A DNA stretch of 64,000 bases. It comes from Daucus carota subsp. sativus (lineage: Eukaryota > Streptophyta > Magnoliopsida > Apiales > Apiaceae). Shown here piece after piece: positions 37,217 through 48,381 of this stretch; the stretch's first letter is position 1; every line of letters starts with the position of its first letter. The stretch spans positions 33,531,454 to 33,595,453 of the forward strand of contig NC_030389.2 in the NCBI RefSeq assembly GCF_001625215.2, written 5' to 3'. Below the pieces are notes generated by a model. It searched no databases, was not told where the DNA came from, and saw only the letters and a list, made by a program, of their open reading frames with translations. The position numbers and the translations under genes are program-made.

Positions 37217-37896
37217 TTTGCTAATAGTATGGTTGTTTAGACTTTGGTTCTTTGAAGTTATTTTGACTAGCTAATAGTATGGGGTTATATATCTAGACTT
37301 TTTGTTATTAAACTGTTAGTTTGCTGGTAGTTGGTCGATTCTGGATATTATGTTGGTTTAGCTGTGGATTTGATGTTGGAGTAAATTGGATTTGATGTTG
37401 GTTTTTGTATGTTTACAATGGTTTGTTGAAATGATGGACAAATTTTGGGAAGTATTGTATTTTAACAGTAGAATTGCAAAATTTTTTGGATAAAATGTTG
37501 CAGTAGCCTATTTAAATGTTGCAAAACTTGTATTTCAAAACTGTTGCAGTATAGGAAAAATATGTTGCCAATTTAGCTGCTGCCACCTGGCAACTTGATG
37601 GCCCCCACGTGGGCCCCACAGTGGGCCCCACTTTTTAAAAAAAATAAAATTACTCTAAGGTAACATAATTTTTTGTTGGAGTAGGAGAATAAAATGTTAG
37701 ATTAAACACTCTTTGCTAACATATCTCGGTTGTTGCTGTAGGCAAACGATATGTTGCCTTAGACCCCCTAAGGCAACGGCAAAAATCCTATCATAAAATA
37801 AATGTTGCCTTAGCCCTTTTATGGGCCTTTAGCAACATATTGACCCCATTCTGCAACAATTTTTTTATGTTAGATAAGGCCTTTTATGGTGTAGTG

Positions 37897-38453
37897 TTTA
37901 TTTTTTTTAAAGTGCCCCCACATTGTACCTGAATTTTCGTGAACGCTCTAGAGGTCCGAAGGACTCTCATAGGAGGTTGGGCATAACCCCACATTCGCAT
38001 AGGTAAAAATTCATCAGGTTTGTATTGTCGCAAACCACCTCTTACGAGACTATGAACTTATTAAAAGCATTAGCTCATCCTAATACATATGACAATAATA
38101 AAAATACTAGAAATATTAAGGGAAGAAACTTTATACTTTCATATTTGGATCTCAACAAGAGTATCAATACTTTCAAGTGACATTGAAAGGTTTCCATCAC
38201 TAACTGTGATGATCGCTTATAATTAACTACAACAGTGTAGCCCAAAACGAATAATTCACCAAGAGTCATCCGTCTACAACAGTAAAAAAAATAATAAGAA
38301 ACAAACTATTCAGGACAATTAATTTTAACACCAAATTTGGCACCAAATAACAATTGCATAAAATTATAACTAGCACACCTTAATCACAACTTTGTTAAAC
38401 ATGAGAGAAAAGAGTCTAAAGAATTATAGTTCACTATGTTGACAATGCTTATG

Positions 38454-38454
<1 letters not shown>
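37897..38454. other. Spacer between CACTA element and the TA-rich block
   Basis: No gene is seen. Only short unsupported frames occur on the minus strand. Confidence 0.4.

Positions 38455-38484
<30 letters not shown>
38455..38484. repeat. (TA)n tract
   Basis: About 15 TA units, forming the left border of the chain of TA-embedded elements. Confidence 0.9.
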
Positions 38485-38486
<2 letters not shown>

Positions 38487-39432
38487 CTCATGATCAAATA
38501 GAAACCAATCTTAAAATAAAAACTAAAAACCACTATTCAAACTCCTTAAATTACTAAAGACACTCACTTACACTTAATTATAACCCAGCAGTAACCCCCA
38601 CCCAGATCTGCCCCCGTTCTTTCTCCTCTTTCCACCTTCTCTCTTTCATCAACCCCACTTCATCTCCCTCTTCTCCTTCAACCTCTACTATCACATCTAT
38701 GCCCACACGCTCCTACCAACACTGTCACTCATGTCATTATTTCCGATTTCACCATCATCACCACCACCTCTACCACCTGCTCTTGATATTTTTACAAAAA
38801 TCGCTGGTATTCTGATATACCATTTAGTGATATCATCTATACAATTTAGTGATATCCACTTTAGAAAGTAGTGATATCCTCTGTAGAATTTAGTGATATT
38901 CGTAAAAAAACTCCAGAACTTGATGCAAACCTTCAGATGTGTTTTTGTTTGTTGATTCTGGTGGTGATGGCGGTGGTGGGGAAGAAGGTGGTGGAGATGG
39001 AGGGGGCGAGGGCATGGAGGATGCAGGGGTGGGGGTTGAGATGGTGGAGGTGGAGGTCGAGATGGAGTTATGGCGGAGGTAGGACCTGAGATAGCGCGCG
39101 AAGGTGAAGATGTTGGTGGTAGAAGTGTCGAGGTGGAGGTGATGATGACAAAGGTCGAGATGAATGTGGTGGAAGAGGTGGAGGTGGGTGGACGTTAGTG
39201 GTAGAGACGGTGGAGGAGGAATGGAGGGATAATGGACGTGAACGGGGTGGCAGTGGGCGACAAATGTGGAGGGAGCGGCGGAAATGGTGTTGCCGGAAGT
39301 GGAGGCTTAGCCGGAGAAGATGGAGGTGAAGGTGGGGTTGTTAAAAGATTTAGTGATATTGTGTTTAGAATTTAGTGATATTACAGCTAAGTTTTTAGTT
39401 TGTAGAATAAGAGGGTTTGTATTGGAGTAGTA

Positions 39433-39490
<58 letters not shown>

Positions 39491-40188
39491 TCTTACTCCA
39501 ATAGAAACCTCCTTATTCTAGAAACTAAAAACCAAGCTAGAATCACTAAATCTTAAAGCAAATACCACTAAATTCTTAAACAACCCCATCTCCACCTCAC
39601 CAAACCCACCTCCATCTTCACCAACCCCACCTCCACATCCGCCACTGCCACCACCTCCGTCGTCACCTTCTCCATAACCACCACCACCTCTATGCTGCCC
39701 GCCCCCTCCATAACCACCACCTCCATCTCCACCTCTATTATTTCTCTAACAATACAATCTCCACCTCCATCTTCACCAGCCTCATCTTGGTCGCTGCTTC
39801 AACCCCGTTCATACTTCTTTCTCCATCTCGCCTCAATTTCAAAACACAATGGAGCCGCCACTATTCCGGCAACGCTCCAACCCCTGCTTCAAGCCGCCCA
39901 GACCTCCGCTACAATCATCCTTCCTCCATCTCCACCTTCACCTCCACCATTTCCACCACCGTCACCACCATCTGAATCGAAAACGTGCACAGATCTGGAG
40001 ATTTTGAGCAGTTTCCGGAACATATATGGAAATTCTGGGTAGTTTCTGCAAGTTTTCACTAATTCGTGCAACACAGATCACTATTCACCAAATCCTAGAG
40101 AGAATATTACTAAATTGTACTGAGAATATCACTAACTTGTATTGGTTTCTAGTTTTTATTTTAAAAGTGGTTTCTATTTGATCATGAG

Positions 40189-40190
<2 letters not shown>
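38485..40190. mobile_element. Pair of related TIR elements in inverted order
   Basis: The outer ends are inverted repeats starting GGCTCATGATCAAATAGAAA (38485) with its complement ending at 40190. In the centre, (TA)n(GA)n at about 39435-39490 is flanked by a second inverted pair, tactccaata-gaaacc-like, joined to attctagaaactaaaaacc. Each half thus has one outer-type and one inner-type end and looks like one element, so two copies lie head to head. The halves carry low-complexity ccaccacctcc / ggtggtggagg stretches. A tttagtgatat motif is repeated at 38822-38905 and 39340-39385. No real gene is present. Confidence 0.6.
39435..39490. repeat. (TA)n(GA)n tract
   Basis: Simple repeat between the two inverted elements. 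Confidence 0.9.

Positions 40191-40228
<38 letters not shown>
40191..40228. repeat. (TA)n tract
   Basis: About 19 TA units between the element pair and the large palindrome. Confidence 0.9.
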
Positions 40229-40231
<3 letters not shown>

Positions 40232-42959
40232 AGAAGTTCAAAAGAGACCGGGGAGTAGCGGGAGACCTGAGAGACCATGATCTCTACCATTGATTCTCTT
40301 TTGATCTTGTGGTCTATATGTTATACATACATACTGGTATTCTTCCTTGTTTAAACTCTAGGGGTAGTATATTATATTTTAAAAATACGCATTATGCATA
40401 CATTAATCATACGATTTTGTTAATTGTACTTCCATAATTATGCGGATTAATTACCATTAAAATCACAGAATCAGTTCTTTATAATATATTATTCAAATTG
40501 TTTCCATGTATGTAAAGATTTTAGAATAACTACCATTAATGATACATATTTCATTAATCATACCTTTTTTAAATAGATTGTATGAAGATTTGGGTGCACT
40601 TTTAACATAAATTAAAAAATTTACAATTAATATATTACTATAAATTACATTATGCAATTTATCACAGATTCGTTGGAATATGTTATGGATATTTTTACAA
40701 AAATTAACAGATTCTAGTAAATATTTTATGAAATCTTACAAAATCATTTAAAAAGATTACTTAAGAGAATCTTTATAAAGATCGTAATAAAGATTATTTT
40801 AAAGATCGAATTAAAAATTATTTTAAAGATCAAAGTAAAGATAATGATAAAGATTCTTTAAGATGATCGTGGTATTATTAAAATGTACATATCGGATAAT
40901 TTTTACAAGATTCTTTAAGATGATCGTGATATTATTAAAATGTACATATCGGATTCTTTAATATCGTGAATCTTATTTTCACAAGAATCTTTAAGTTGTT
41001 CCTTAGACACCTTAAATACAATTCTGATATATTTTAATTCAAAATATTCATTTTAATTCTTCATATATAATATGTGTTTATCGGATAATTTTTAAATATA
41101 ATTTCACCAAATATTATAAAAATATTTTTTTTATTAAACTAAAATAAGATTCCAATTTATACTAAACATTTTGATGTAAAATTTACAATTTTTTTTTGGA
41201 TGTTTACAAACTCTATATCAAACATTTTTAAGAACTTATGAGACTCAGTAATAGAATATATTTATTAAATTACTCGCCAGAATCTTAATATTATATATCA
41301 ATCATTTTTAAGTGTTCTCACATGTTTAATCACATCATAAATAAATTCTATTAAACATGGTCCAACATATTTAATCATGTTTTGCCAACTATGTAGTAGC
41401 GATTGTTTTATTAAGATTCTCTTAAGTGTTTATTAGCAAAAAACACTTAAGATTACAATATACTTAATCATGTTTCGGCAACTATGTAGTAGTGAATGTT
41501 TTATTAAGATTCTCTCAAGTGTTTATTAGCAAAAAACACTTAAGATTACAATATATTAAGAGAATATTAAGAGAATCTTAATAAACACTTAAGAGAATAT
41601 TAAAATTATATTCTCTACTTGAGAGAATCTTAAGTACTACCTAGTGTTTTTTGCTAATAAACACTTGAGAGAATCTTAATAAAACATTCACTACTACATA
41701 GTTGCCGAAACATGATTAAGTATATTGTAATCTTAAGTGTTTTTTGCTAATAAACACTTAAGGGAATCTTAATAAAACATTCCCTACTACATAGTTGGCA
41801 AAACATGATTAAATATGTTGGACCATGTTTAATAGAATTTATTTATGATGTGATTAAACATGTGAGAACACTTAAAAATGATTGATATATAATATTAAGA
41901 TTCTCGCGAGTAATTTAATAAATATATTCTATTACTGAGTCTCGTAAGTTCATAAAAATGTTTGATATAGAGTTTGTAAACATCCAAAAAAAATTGTAAA
42001 TTTTACATCAAAATGTTTAGTATAAATTTATTGGAATCTTATTTTAGTTTAATAAAAAAAATATTTTTATAATATTTGGTGAAATTATATTTAAAAATTA
42101 TCCGATAAACACATATTATATATGAAGAATTATAATGAATATTTTGAAAGAAAATATATCAGAAGTATATTTAAGGTGTCTAAGGAACACCTTAAAGAAT
42201 CTTGTGAAAATAAGATTCACGATATTAAAGAAACCGATATGTACATTTTAATAATATCACGATCATCTTAAGGAATTATGTAAAATTATTCGATATGTAC
42301 ATTTTAATAATACCACGATCATCTTAAAGAATCTTTATCATTATCTTTGCTTTGATCTTTAAAATAATTTTTAATACGATCTTTAAAATAATCTTTATTA
42401 CGATCTTTATAAAGATTCTCTTAAGTAATCTTTTTAAATGATTTTGTAAGATTTCATAAAATATTTACTAGAATCTGTTAATATTTGTAAAAATATCCAT
42501 AACATATTCCAACGAATCTGTGATAAATTGCATAATGTAATTTATAGTAATATACTAATTGTTAATATTTTAATTTATGTTAATAGTGCACCCAAATCTT
42601 CATACAATCTATTTAAAAAAGGTATGATTAATGCAAAATATGTGTCATTAATGGTAGTTATTCTAAGATCTTGACATACATGGAAACAATTTAAATAGTA
42701 TATTATAAAGAACTGTAACTGCGATTTTGATGGTAATTAATCCGCATAATTATGGAAGTACAATTAACAAAATCGTATGATTAATGTATGCATAATGCGT
42801 ATTTTTAAAATATAATATACTACCCTTAGAGTTTAAACAAGGAAGAATACCAGTATGTATGTATAGCATATAGACCACAAGATCAAAAGAGAATCAATGG
42901 TAAAGATCATGGTCTCTCAGGTCTCTCGCTACTCCCCGGTCTCTTTTGAACCTCTCCCT
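40229..42959. mobile_element. Giant palindromic (foldback) element
   Basis: The left arm starts GGGAGAAGTTCAAAAGAGAC and the right arm ends with its complement (cctctccc at 42959). The arms match nearly base for base, about 97% by eye in the parts compared, over roughly 1.33 kb each, with the centre at about 41.6 kb. Short direct repeats containing gtgtttattagcaaaaaacac lie near the centre. (TA)n tracts flank both sides. There is no coding capacity. If transcribed through, it would form a long hairpin RNA. It belongs to the same style of (TA)n-embedded elements as its neighbours. Confidence 0.85.
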
Positions 42960-42971
42960 ATATATATATAT

Positions 42972-43950
42972 GACTGGTTAACGAAACACCTAATAAAAAT
43001 TTAATGAGAAATTTTTATATAATAAATGTTCTGCTAAGTTTTTTTAGTGAATTTAGTTACTCTTTCTTTACTAAGTGTCAAATATAATTTATTATATATA
43101 ATATTTTTAAAGAATCTCAATTTGAATTAAAGAGATCATATAATAAAATTTATTAAGATCGCTAACATATTTTGTTACAGAGATTCACAAGGTGTTTTAT
43201 TAAAATTTAATATATTTATTTTTGTTTTAACAACTGTTCTACTAAAATTTACTATAATTTTTTAGTCAATTAAATGTTCTACTAAGTATTTATAAAAGTG
43301 CTCTATTACATATTACTATATTTACTAAAATAGATTTGGTTAAAATATAAGAATACAAAAAATTCCGCAAAAATATGTAATTAATAGTTCAACAAAAAAA
43401 TTGAGGTGAGTTCTCTAAAAAATATTATTCTATTAAGTGTTATAATGTACATTTTTAATGACCTAACAAAAATTTCAATGTGCCATGGTTTTAGTATTAT
43501 TCTGGTAAGTGTTCTACTAATTTTTAATGATTTAATAAGATCAACATAATTTAATCATTATCATGTTTGGTACATAAACTGATCGACAATATAGTATTGC
43601 GTAAATATATTCTTTCCAAATCTGAAAATATAATTCAATCTCAAAAATAAGAGCACAATATCTCATTTCCAAATATAAAAAGATTATTCAATCTCTACAT
43701 AAATGCATAATATATCCCTTCCGAATCTGAAAAGAACATTAAATCTCTACATAAAAGACATATTAATATCTTCCATAAATAAACAGATTATAGAGATTTG
43801 AGAATATAAAAATTTCCTCCATTAATAGAAATAATTACTGTATTGCCATTGTGAGATGTATTCAAGATTGTATAAAAATACAATTAACGGATGGTCTAGA
43901 TGGAGTCTCTTGGGTCTCTCAATACGAAGAGTCTCCCTGGAACTCGACCC
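42972..43950. other. AT-rich segment between (TA)n tracts
   Basis: No gene and no clear matching inverted ends are seen. Its right end (complement: gggtcgagttccagggagac) resembles the arms of the palindrome in having agttc and gagac blocks, so it may be a diverged or truncated relative. Confidence 0.4.

Positions 43951-43982
<32 letters not shown>
43951..43982. repeat. (TA)n(GA)n tract
   Basis: Simple repeat bordering the next element. Confidence 0.9.
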
Positions 43983-43983
<1 letters not shown>

Positions 43984-43984
43984 T

Positions 43985-44393
43985 AAGTTCTATGGAGTAC
44001 AAAAAAAAATTGGAGTATTGGAGTACAAAGTTTGATAAAATGTAATCTAGTCATCTAAATTTCAATTTTTTTTGTCCAATAATATTTGTAAATATTTGAC
44101 AACCTGCACATTATATGTTCTGCAACATAAACATCATGATCAAATGGTAGAATAATTACTTTTATAAATCATAGGACTGTATGTTCTGCAATATAACTAA
44201 TAAGCAGAACAATAATCTTAATACTTGTTAAGGTTGAAAGATATTAATGATTAATTGACAATTATGTGCAAGACAACTTATAAATGATAGATTATATCAA
44301 AATTTGGATGATCAAAGATATTATATAGGATCAAACTAAAAAATTATGATTTGTACTCCAATACTCCAATGTTTTTATGTACTCCATAGAACT

Positions 44394-44396
<3 letters not shown>
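43985..44396. mobile_element. TA-embedded MITE with about 45-bp inverted ends
   Basis: The left end reads aagttctatggagtac then ttggagtattggagtac. The right end gives the complement (gtactccaatactccaa then gtactccatagaactt). It is about 412 bp, non-coding, and flanked by (TA)n on both sides. Confidence 0.75.

Positions 44397-44398
<2 letters not shown>

Positions 44399-44468
<70 letters not shown>
44399..44468. repeat. (TA)n tract, about 35 units
   Basis: The longest TA microsatellite in the window, closing the TA-embedded block. Confidence 0.95.
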
Positions 44469-44471
<3 letters not shown>

Positions 44472-46630
44472 CTTATTGCAAAACGCAACCCACTGGATTT
44501 CCGAAAAATCACTTTTAGGCATATATGTTATATAATTGCAATTTGCACCCTGTTGGTTCGTTTGGCGCGTCACTTTGCACCCCTTCCGTTAATTTTGACT
44601 GTTAAGGTTAAAAGTCTTGGGAGTAGTTTGAGAAATTTAAAAAAAAAAAAAAATTTAACCAGATTTTATTTAATTTTTTGACTTTTTAAACGATATTTTT
44701 TGAAAAATCTTAAAAAAAGAAATTTGTAGATAACGAAAAGATCCTTTTAAAACAATAAAATTCAAAATTATTGAAATCTTTTTTGTAATTGTTTAATAAA
44801 TTACAAAAAAATGATATCTTGTAGAAATTCGTAATAAATTCAATCAATTTCAGATTTTGAATTTTTGAAAAATATAATTATGTAATTCTAATTTAATAAT
44901 GAAGGCTTTGTTTGACATCTCTTAAATTAGAATAATTCTTTGTGCTATCAGTACTTATCAAGACGAGGTCATAACGTTATTTTCTCTATCATCAAAGGAT
45001 ATACAAATAAACTTATAATTGTCAAAAAATATAATAATATACACACTTGTTCTTTTTTTAAAAAAAAAACATATACAAAGACTCGTTCTTATTTGTCATC
45101 GATCTCCATCTTCCACACTCAAACCTTAAAAAAATAGGTCATATGGGTAACTTGTTTGTATCGTCAACTTTCAAGAAATGCAACACATTTGGCTGTATTT
45201 GTTGTAAATTATCATCGAAATTAAGTTCAACCGGTTATTATTCTATATCAAATCAAAACAGCGCATTGAAAACAATAAATATGCAAAATTTTAAAATGGT
45301 AGGAAGTTTACAACACTTTGCACGTGAAAACAATATGATGGGGGTGTTTGGCACTACCTATCAGTCAGATTGTTGGTTTTATAAATTAGAAATATTTATT
45401 CATATCGTTTGCTTAAAAAGTTAAGAACTACTTAACCAGCAGAGAATGTTAGTTTTGTTTCATGACTTCTACTTCTTTCTCATTTATAAGTCTTAACTTG
45501 TTTATAACTTCTATTTCATTTTTTTACTTTAATCAAGAAATTCTTTATTTTAATCAAAAAAAATATTTATTTTAAGCTCATCCAAATAACCCCGATATTT
45601 ATAACTGTAAGATTGGGTCATCTCCATGATCACACATTAACAATTATTTTTTATCTAGTTGGAAAATTTTGATTAGTAGATATGTACATGTAGGAGAACA
45701 TTATTATTAACGAGACGAGAATTTATAAAAATTCTCATTTAAATAAAAAGTAGTTGTCAGTGTCACTAGAAAATTTATTTAAAATTTCCATCTTTTAGAG
45801 CATCTTCAATAGTACTCTTAAATCACTCTTTAAAATATAATATAATATGTGACTCTTAGTGAGTTAAGACATTGAAAAAGAGGACAACTCCGATGCTCTT
45901 ATTTATATTTGCTCCTTATTCATATTTTATGTAAATAAATAGGATGGAAAAGTAAAAAGATGGAAAGATGTGAGTTAAAGTTGGAGGGAATCTAATATTA
46001 TATTTATAAATAAAATATTAAGAGCTACTAGATACTCTTTAAAATAAAAGTGAGATGATGACCTATTAAATTTTTAAAGAACTCTTAGGAACTCATGGAG
46101 CTCTAATTTTTATCTTGCTCTCTAAATTTTAAATAAAATCATGTTTAAAGAATCTTGTAGATGCTCTTACTCATGAATCGGATCTTCTTCGATGGTTGAC
46201 TCAGAGGATAAGAGCCTCTTTCTTTGAGCTTTAAATCCCTCATTTATTGTTGTTTCTAATTTCAAAATGAAAAATATATATGTAGTTTCTCAAAAAATCA
46301 TTTGTGTAATAAATTAAAAAGTGACTTTAAAACATAATTCAAAGACTAACTTAAAAATTGTGGCAAAAAGAAAAAGACAAACTTTTTTTTTTTGAAAGCA
46401 GAAAAAGACAAACTTAAAATTAGAAGTTAATTTTAGTGATTTAACTTTTAAAACAAAATTAGATAAAAGTTACTCATAAGCACAATTTACCCATAACTCA
46501 ATTTTGTTATTACTACCATATTTTAATAATCTATAAATTATTAATAAATCAGACACACATCTTAGTGGCTTAAATTACAGTACTGGAGTAACTTATAATT
46601 TTAAGCTCAAACTGCTCAATGGAACAAGCA
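44469..46630. other. Intergenic stretch upstream of gene E with MITE remains
   Basis: It holds a diverged third copy of the gene D upstream segment (about 44900-45330, including tttgacatctcttaaatta and the tgcaaaattttaaaatgg block). It also holds a tgtttgg-type MITE (about 45340-45595) and a gagcatctt-ended MITE (about 45799-46169). Short frames at 44940-45424 are not supported as genes. Confidence 0.5.
45799..46169. mobile_element. MITE with gagcatct ends
   Basis: The left end tagagcatcttcaatag and the right end gtagatgctctta form short inverted repeats. TAGAGCATCT-type ends are common in plant Tourist-like MITEs. The interior is AT-rich and non-coding. Confidence 0.5.
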
Positions 46631-46631
46631 C

Positions 46632-46639
46632 TATAAATA
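46632..46639 (+). promoter_or_regulatory. TATA box of PLAC8 gene E
   Basis: TATAAATA followed by CGCG lies 101 bp before the start codon. Confidence 0.65.
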
Positions 46640-46732
46640 CGCGTATCCAACTCGTCATATTCAACAACACTACTGCATCTTATTAGTATAACATCAATCT
46701 AGCTAGTTTGCATCTAGAAAATACTATTCAAC

Positions 46733-47701
46733 ATGAATCCTGCTTCAAACCCGGATGCTTATGGAAAACCAAGTGGTCACCAAGCTCAGCACTCGTCGAA
46801 TGCTCCTACCTCCTGGTCCACCGGCCTTTTCGACTGCTTCTCCGATGTTCCCAACTGTACTTCCATTTATCACTCCTTAAATTTTATCCCTTACACTTTG
46901 TTGACGTTGTTTAAGAATGACTATGAATTCAGTTCATGATAGAAAAATTTGTCTTTGGTTTTTTTTTTCCAGGTTGTCTAACATTTTGGTGCCCCTGTGT
47001 TACTTTTGGACAAGTTGCGGATATCGTAGATAAGGGAACATCTAGTAAGTTTATAAATAAATAAACAACTTCGTGCTCTATGAAAAACACGTTTTATGAT
47101 TAAAAAAAAAAAATTGAAATGATTATCCTGTGCGTTTTTTAAAGTGCAGAACAATTGTTTACAGTAGAAGTACTCCCAATTTTATTACATAAACTGCAGA
47201 TTTCATTTTTGAATTGATTTTATGAATTTCAGCTTGCACTACGACTGGAGCTCTGTATGCACTTCTAGTGTTTGTAACAGGGTGTGGATGCTGTTATTCA
47301 TGCTTTTATCGTACTAAGATGCGAAACCAGTACATGTTGACCGAAAGCCCTTGTCCGGATTTCCTAGTCCATTGTTGTTGCGAGTCATGTGCGTTGTGTC
47401 AAGAACACCGTGAGCTTCGCCTCCGTGGTTTTGACATGTCTCTTGGTAAGCTTTTCAAGTACAATCTAAGCCTTTTTACACAAATTTAGGTTGTGTTCAA
47501 TTGGATAGAATGGAATGACGGGAGAATGGACAAGTTTTGAATGCAGCCTTATAGTTATTCGTTATGTTATACCTATTAGTTTAAGTTATCTGTACTAAAG
47601 ATGGTGTATACATAATTTGTTTAGGCTGGGAAGGGAACATGGAAAAACAAAACCGCGGAGTGGCGATGGCACCAAAATTTGAAGGAGGAATGAACAGATG
47701 A
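46733..47701 (+). CDS. PLAC8-domain protein, PCR-like (gene E)
   Basis: Exons 46733-46856, 46973-47044, 47233-47445 and 47625-47701 give 161 residues; introns are GT-AG and phase 1. The N-terminus is longer than in gene D by a [13 protein letters not shown] stretch shared with gene F. The motif CCLTFWCPC is at residues 42-50, followed by [13 protein letters not shown]. Then come the hydrophobic [11 protein letters not shown], a Cys cluster, [25 protein letters not shown] and the end GGMNR. Expected to be a small membrane protein of the PCR type. It is close to genes D and F, and the exon 4 proteins of D and E differ at one residue. Confidence 0.93.
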
Positions 47702-48381
47702 AGCTAGAAAAGCCAATTAATTGTCTGCAAACTTCATATTTATGCTTGATTTCTGTATATTGGTACATACAACAAACACCTTTGTTGTATTCTATTTCTT
47801 TTTTCAGAGAGTGTGATATATTTTCGTATATTTACACATTTGTAAAACTTCATTATCTATGCTTGATTTCTGTAATTTCTGTATGTGGATTGTACAATAA
47901 ACACCATTGTTTGTATCCTTCTTCCTTTTCTTTTGTATTAGAGTGGAGGTGATTTTACCAGAGATTCAGAATTTAGTCACTATGTTAATGTTATTTCTAG
48001 ATTTTATGGAGTTTGATTGTTTCGGAAAAAAAGCAATAATTGTTTATATTGGATATGATATTAACAGAATACAAGTTGTAGCAATGATATTTTGGTCTGG
48101 TATTATCCTCGCTCCACTTACCAGAGGTCGAGTTTTCAAAGACAAGATTGGTACGCGTGTGTAGGTGTGGAGGGGCCTGTGAACTGTGATATTATTGCAA
48201 GATTTCTTGTGTGCTTATTCAAGAATTGACAATTGACATAACAGGAGAAGCATCCCTTGTTTTTGAAGATTCTTCACTTCTTAAGTCATGCATTAAGTCT
48301 TCTCCAACTAGGTTGACTCCAGAATAAATCATCTATTTCTGCATCTTATTAGTAGAACATTCAGCTAGCTAGTTTAACAAT
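47702..48381. other. Spacer between genes E and F
   Basis: It contains the 3' flank of E and the upstream region of F. A block at about 48090-48200 (ccacttaccagaggtcga and ggcctgtgaactgtgatatt) recurs downstream at about 49870-50170, showing that flanking pieces were duplicated too. Two frames at 47698-48164 are not supported as genes. Confidence 0.45.

Larger units (their letters stand above)
32459..37896 (+). mobile_element. CACTA (En/Spm) transposon, full length at both ends
   Basis: The ends CACTACGCCATAAAAGGCC and the complement of CACTACACCATAAAAGGCC form inverted repeats of about 28 bp. A 3-bp target duplication ttt lies on both sides (32456-32458 and 37897-37899). Both subterminal zones are rich in tgttgc / gcaaca motifs, which are expected to be binding sites for the element protein. 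The element carries a promoter-like and leader region (about 32880-33515) and one spliced gene, but no TNP2-type catalytic transposase was found. It is probably moved by a partner element. Confidence 0.92.

Noticed and set aside
38871-40074. Frames rich in Trp/Gly/Arg or Pro/Ser/Thr
   Set aside because: They come from ggtgg/ccacc low-complexity sequence within transposable elements.
47698-48164. Two frames of 84-85 residues between genes E and F
   Set aside because: Composition is that of AT-rich noncoding DNA, with no known motif and no splice context. They lie in the duplicated flank region.
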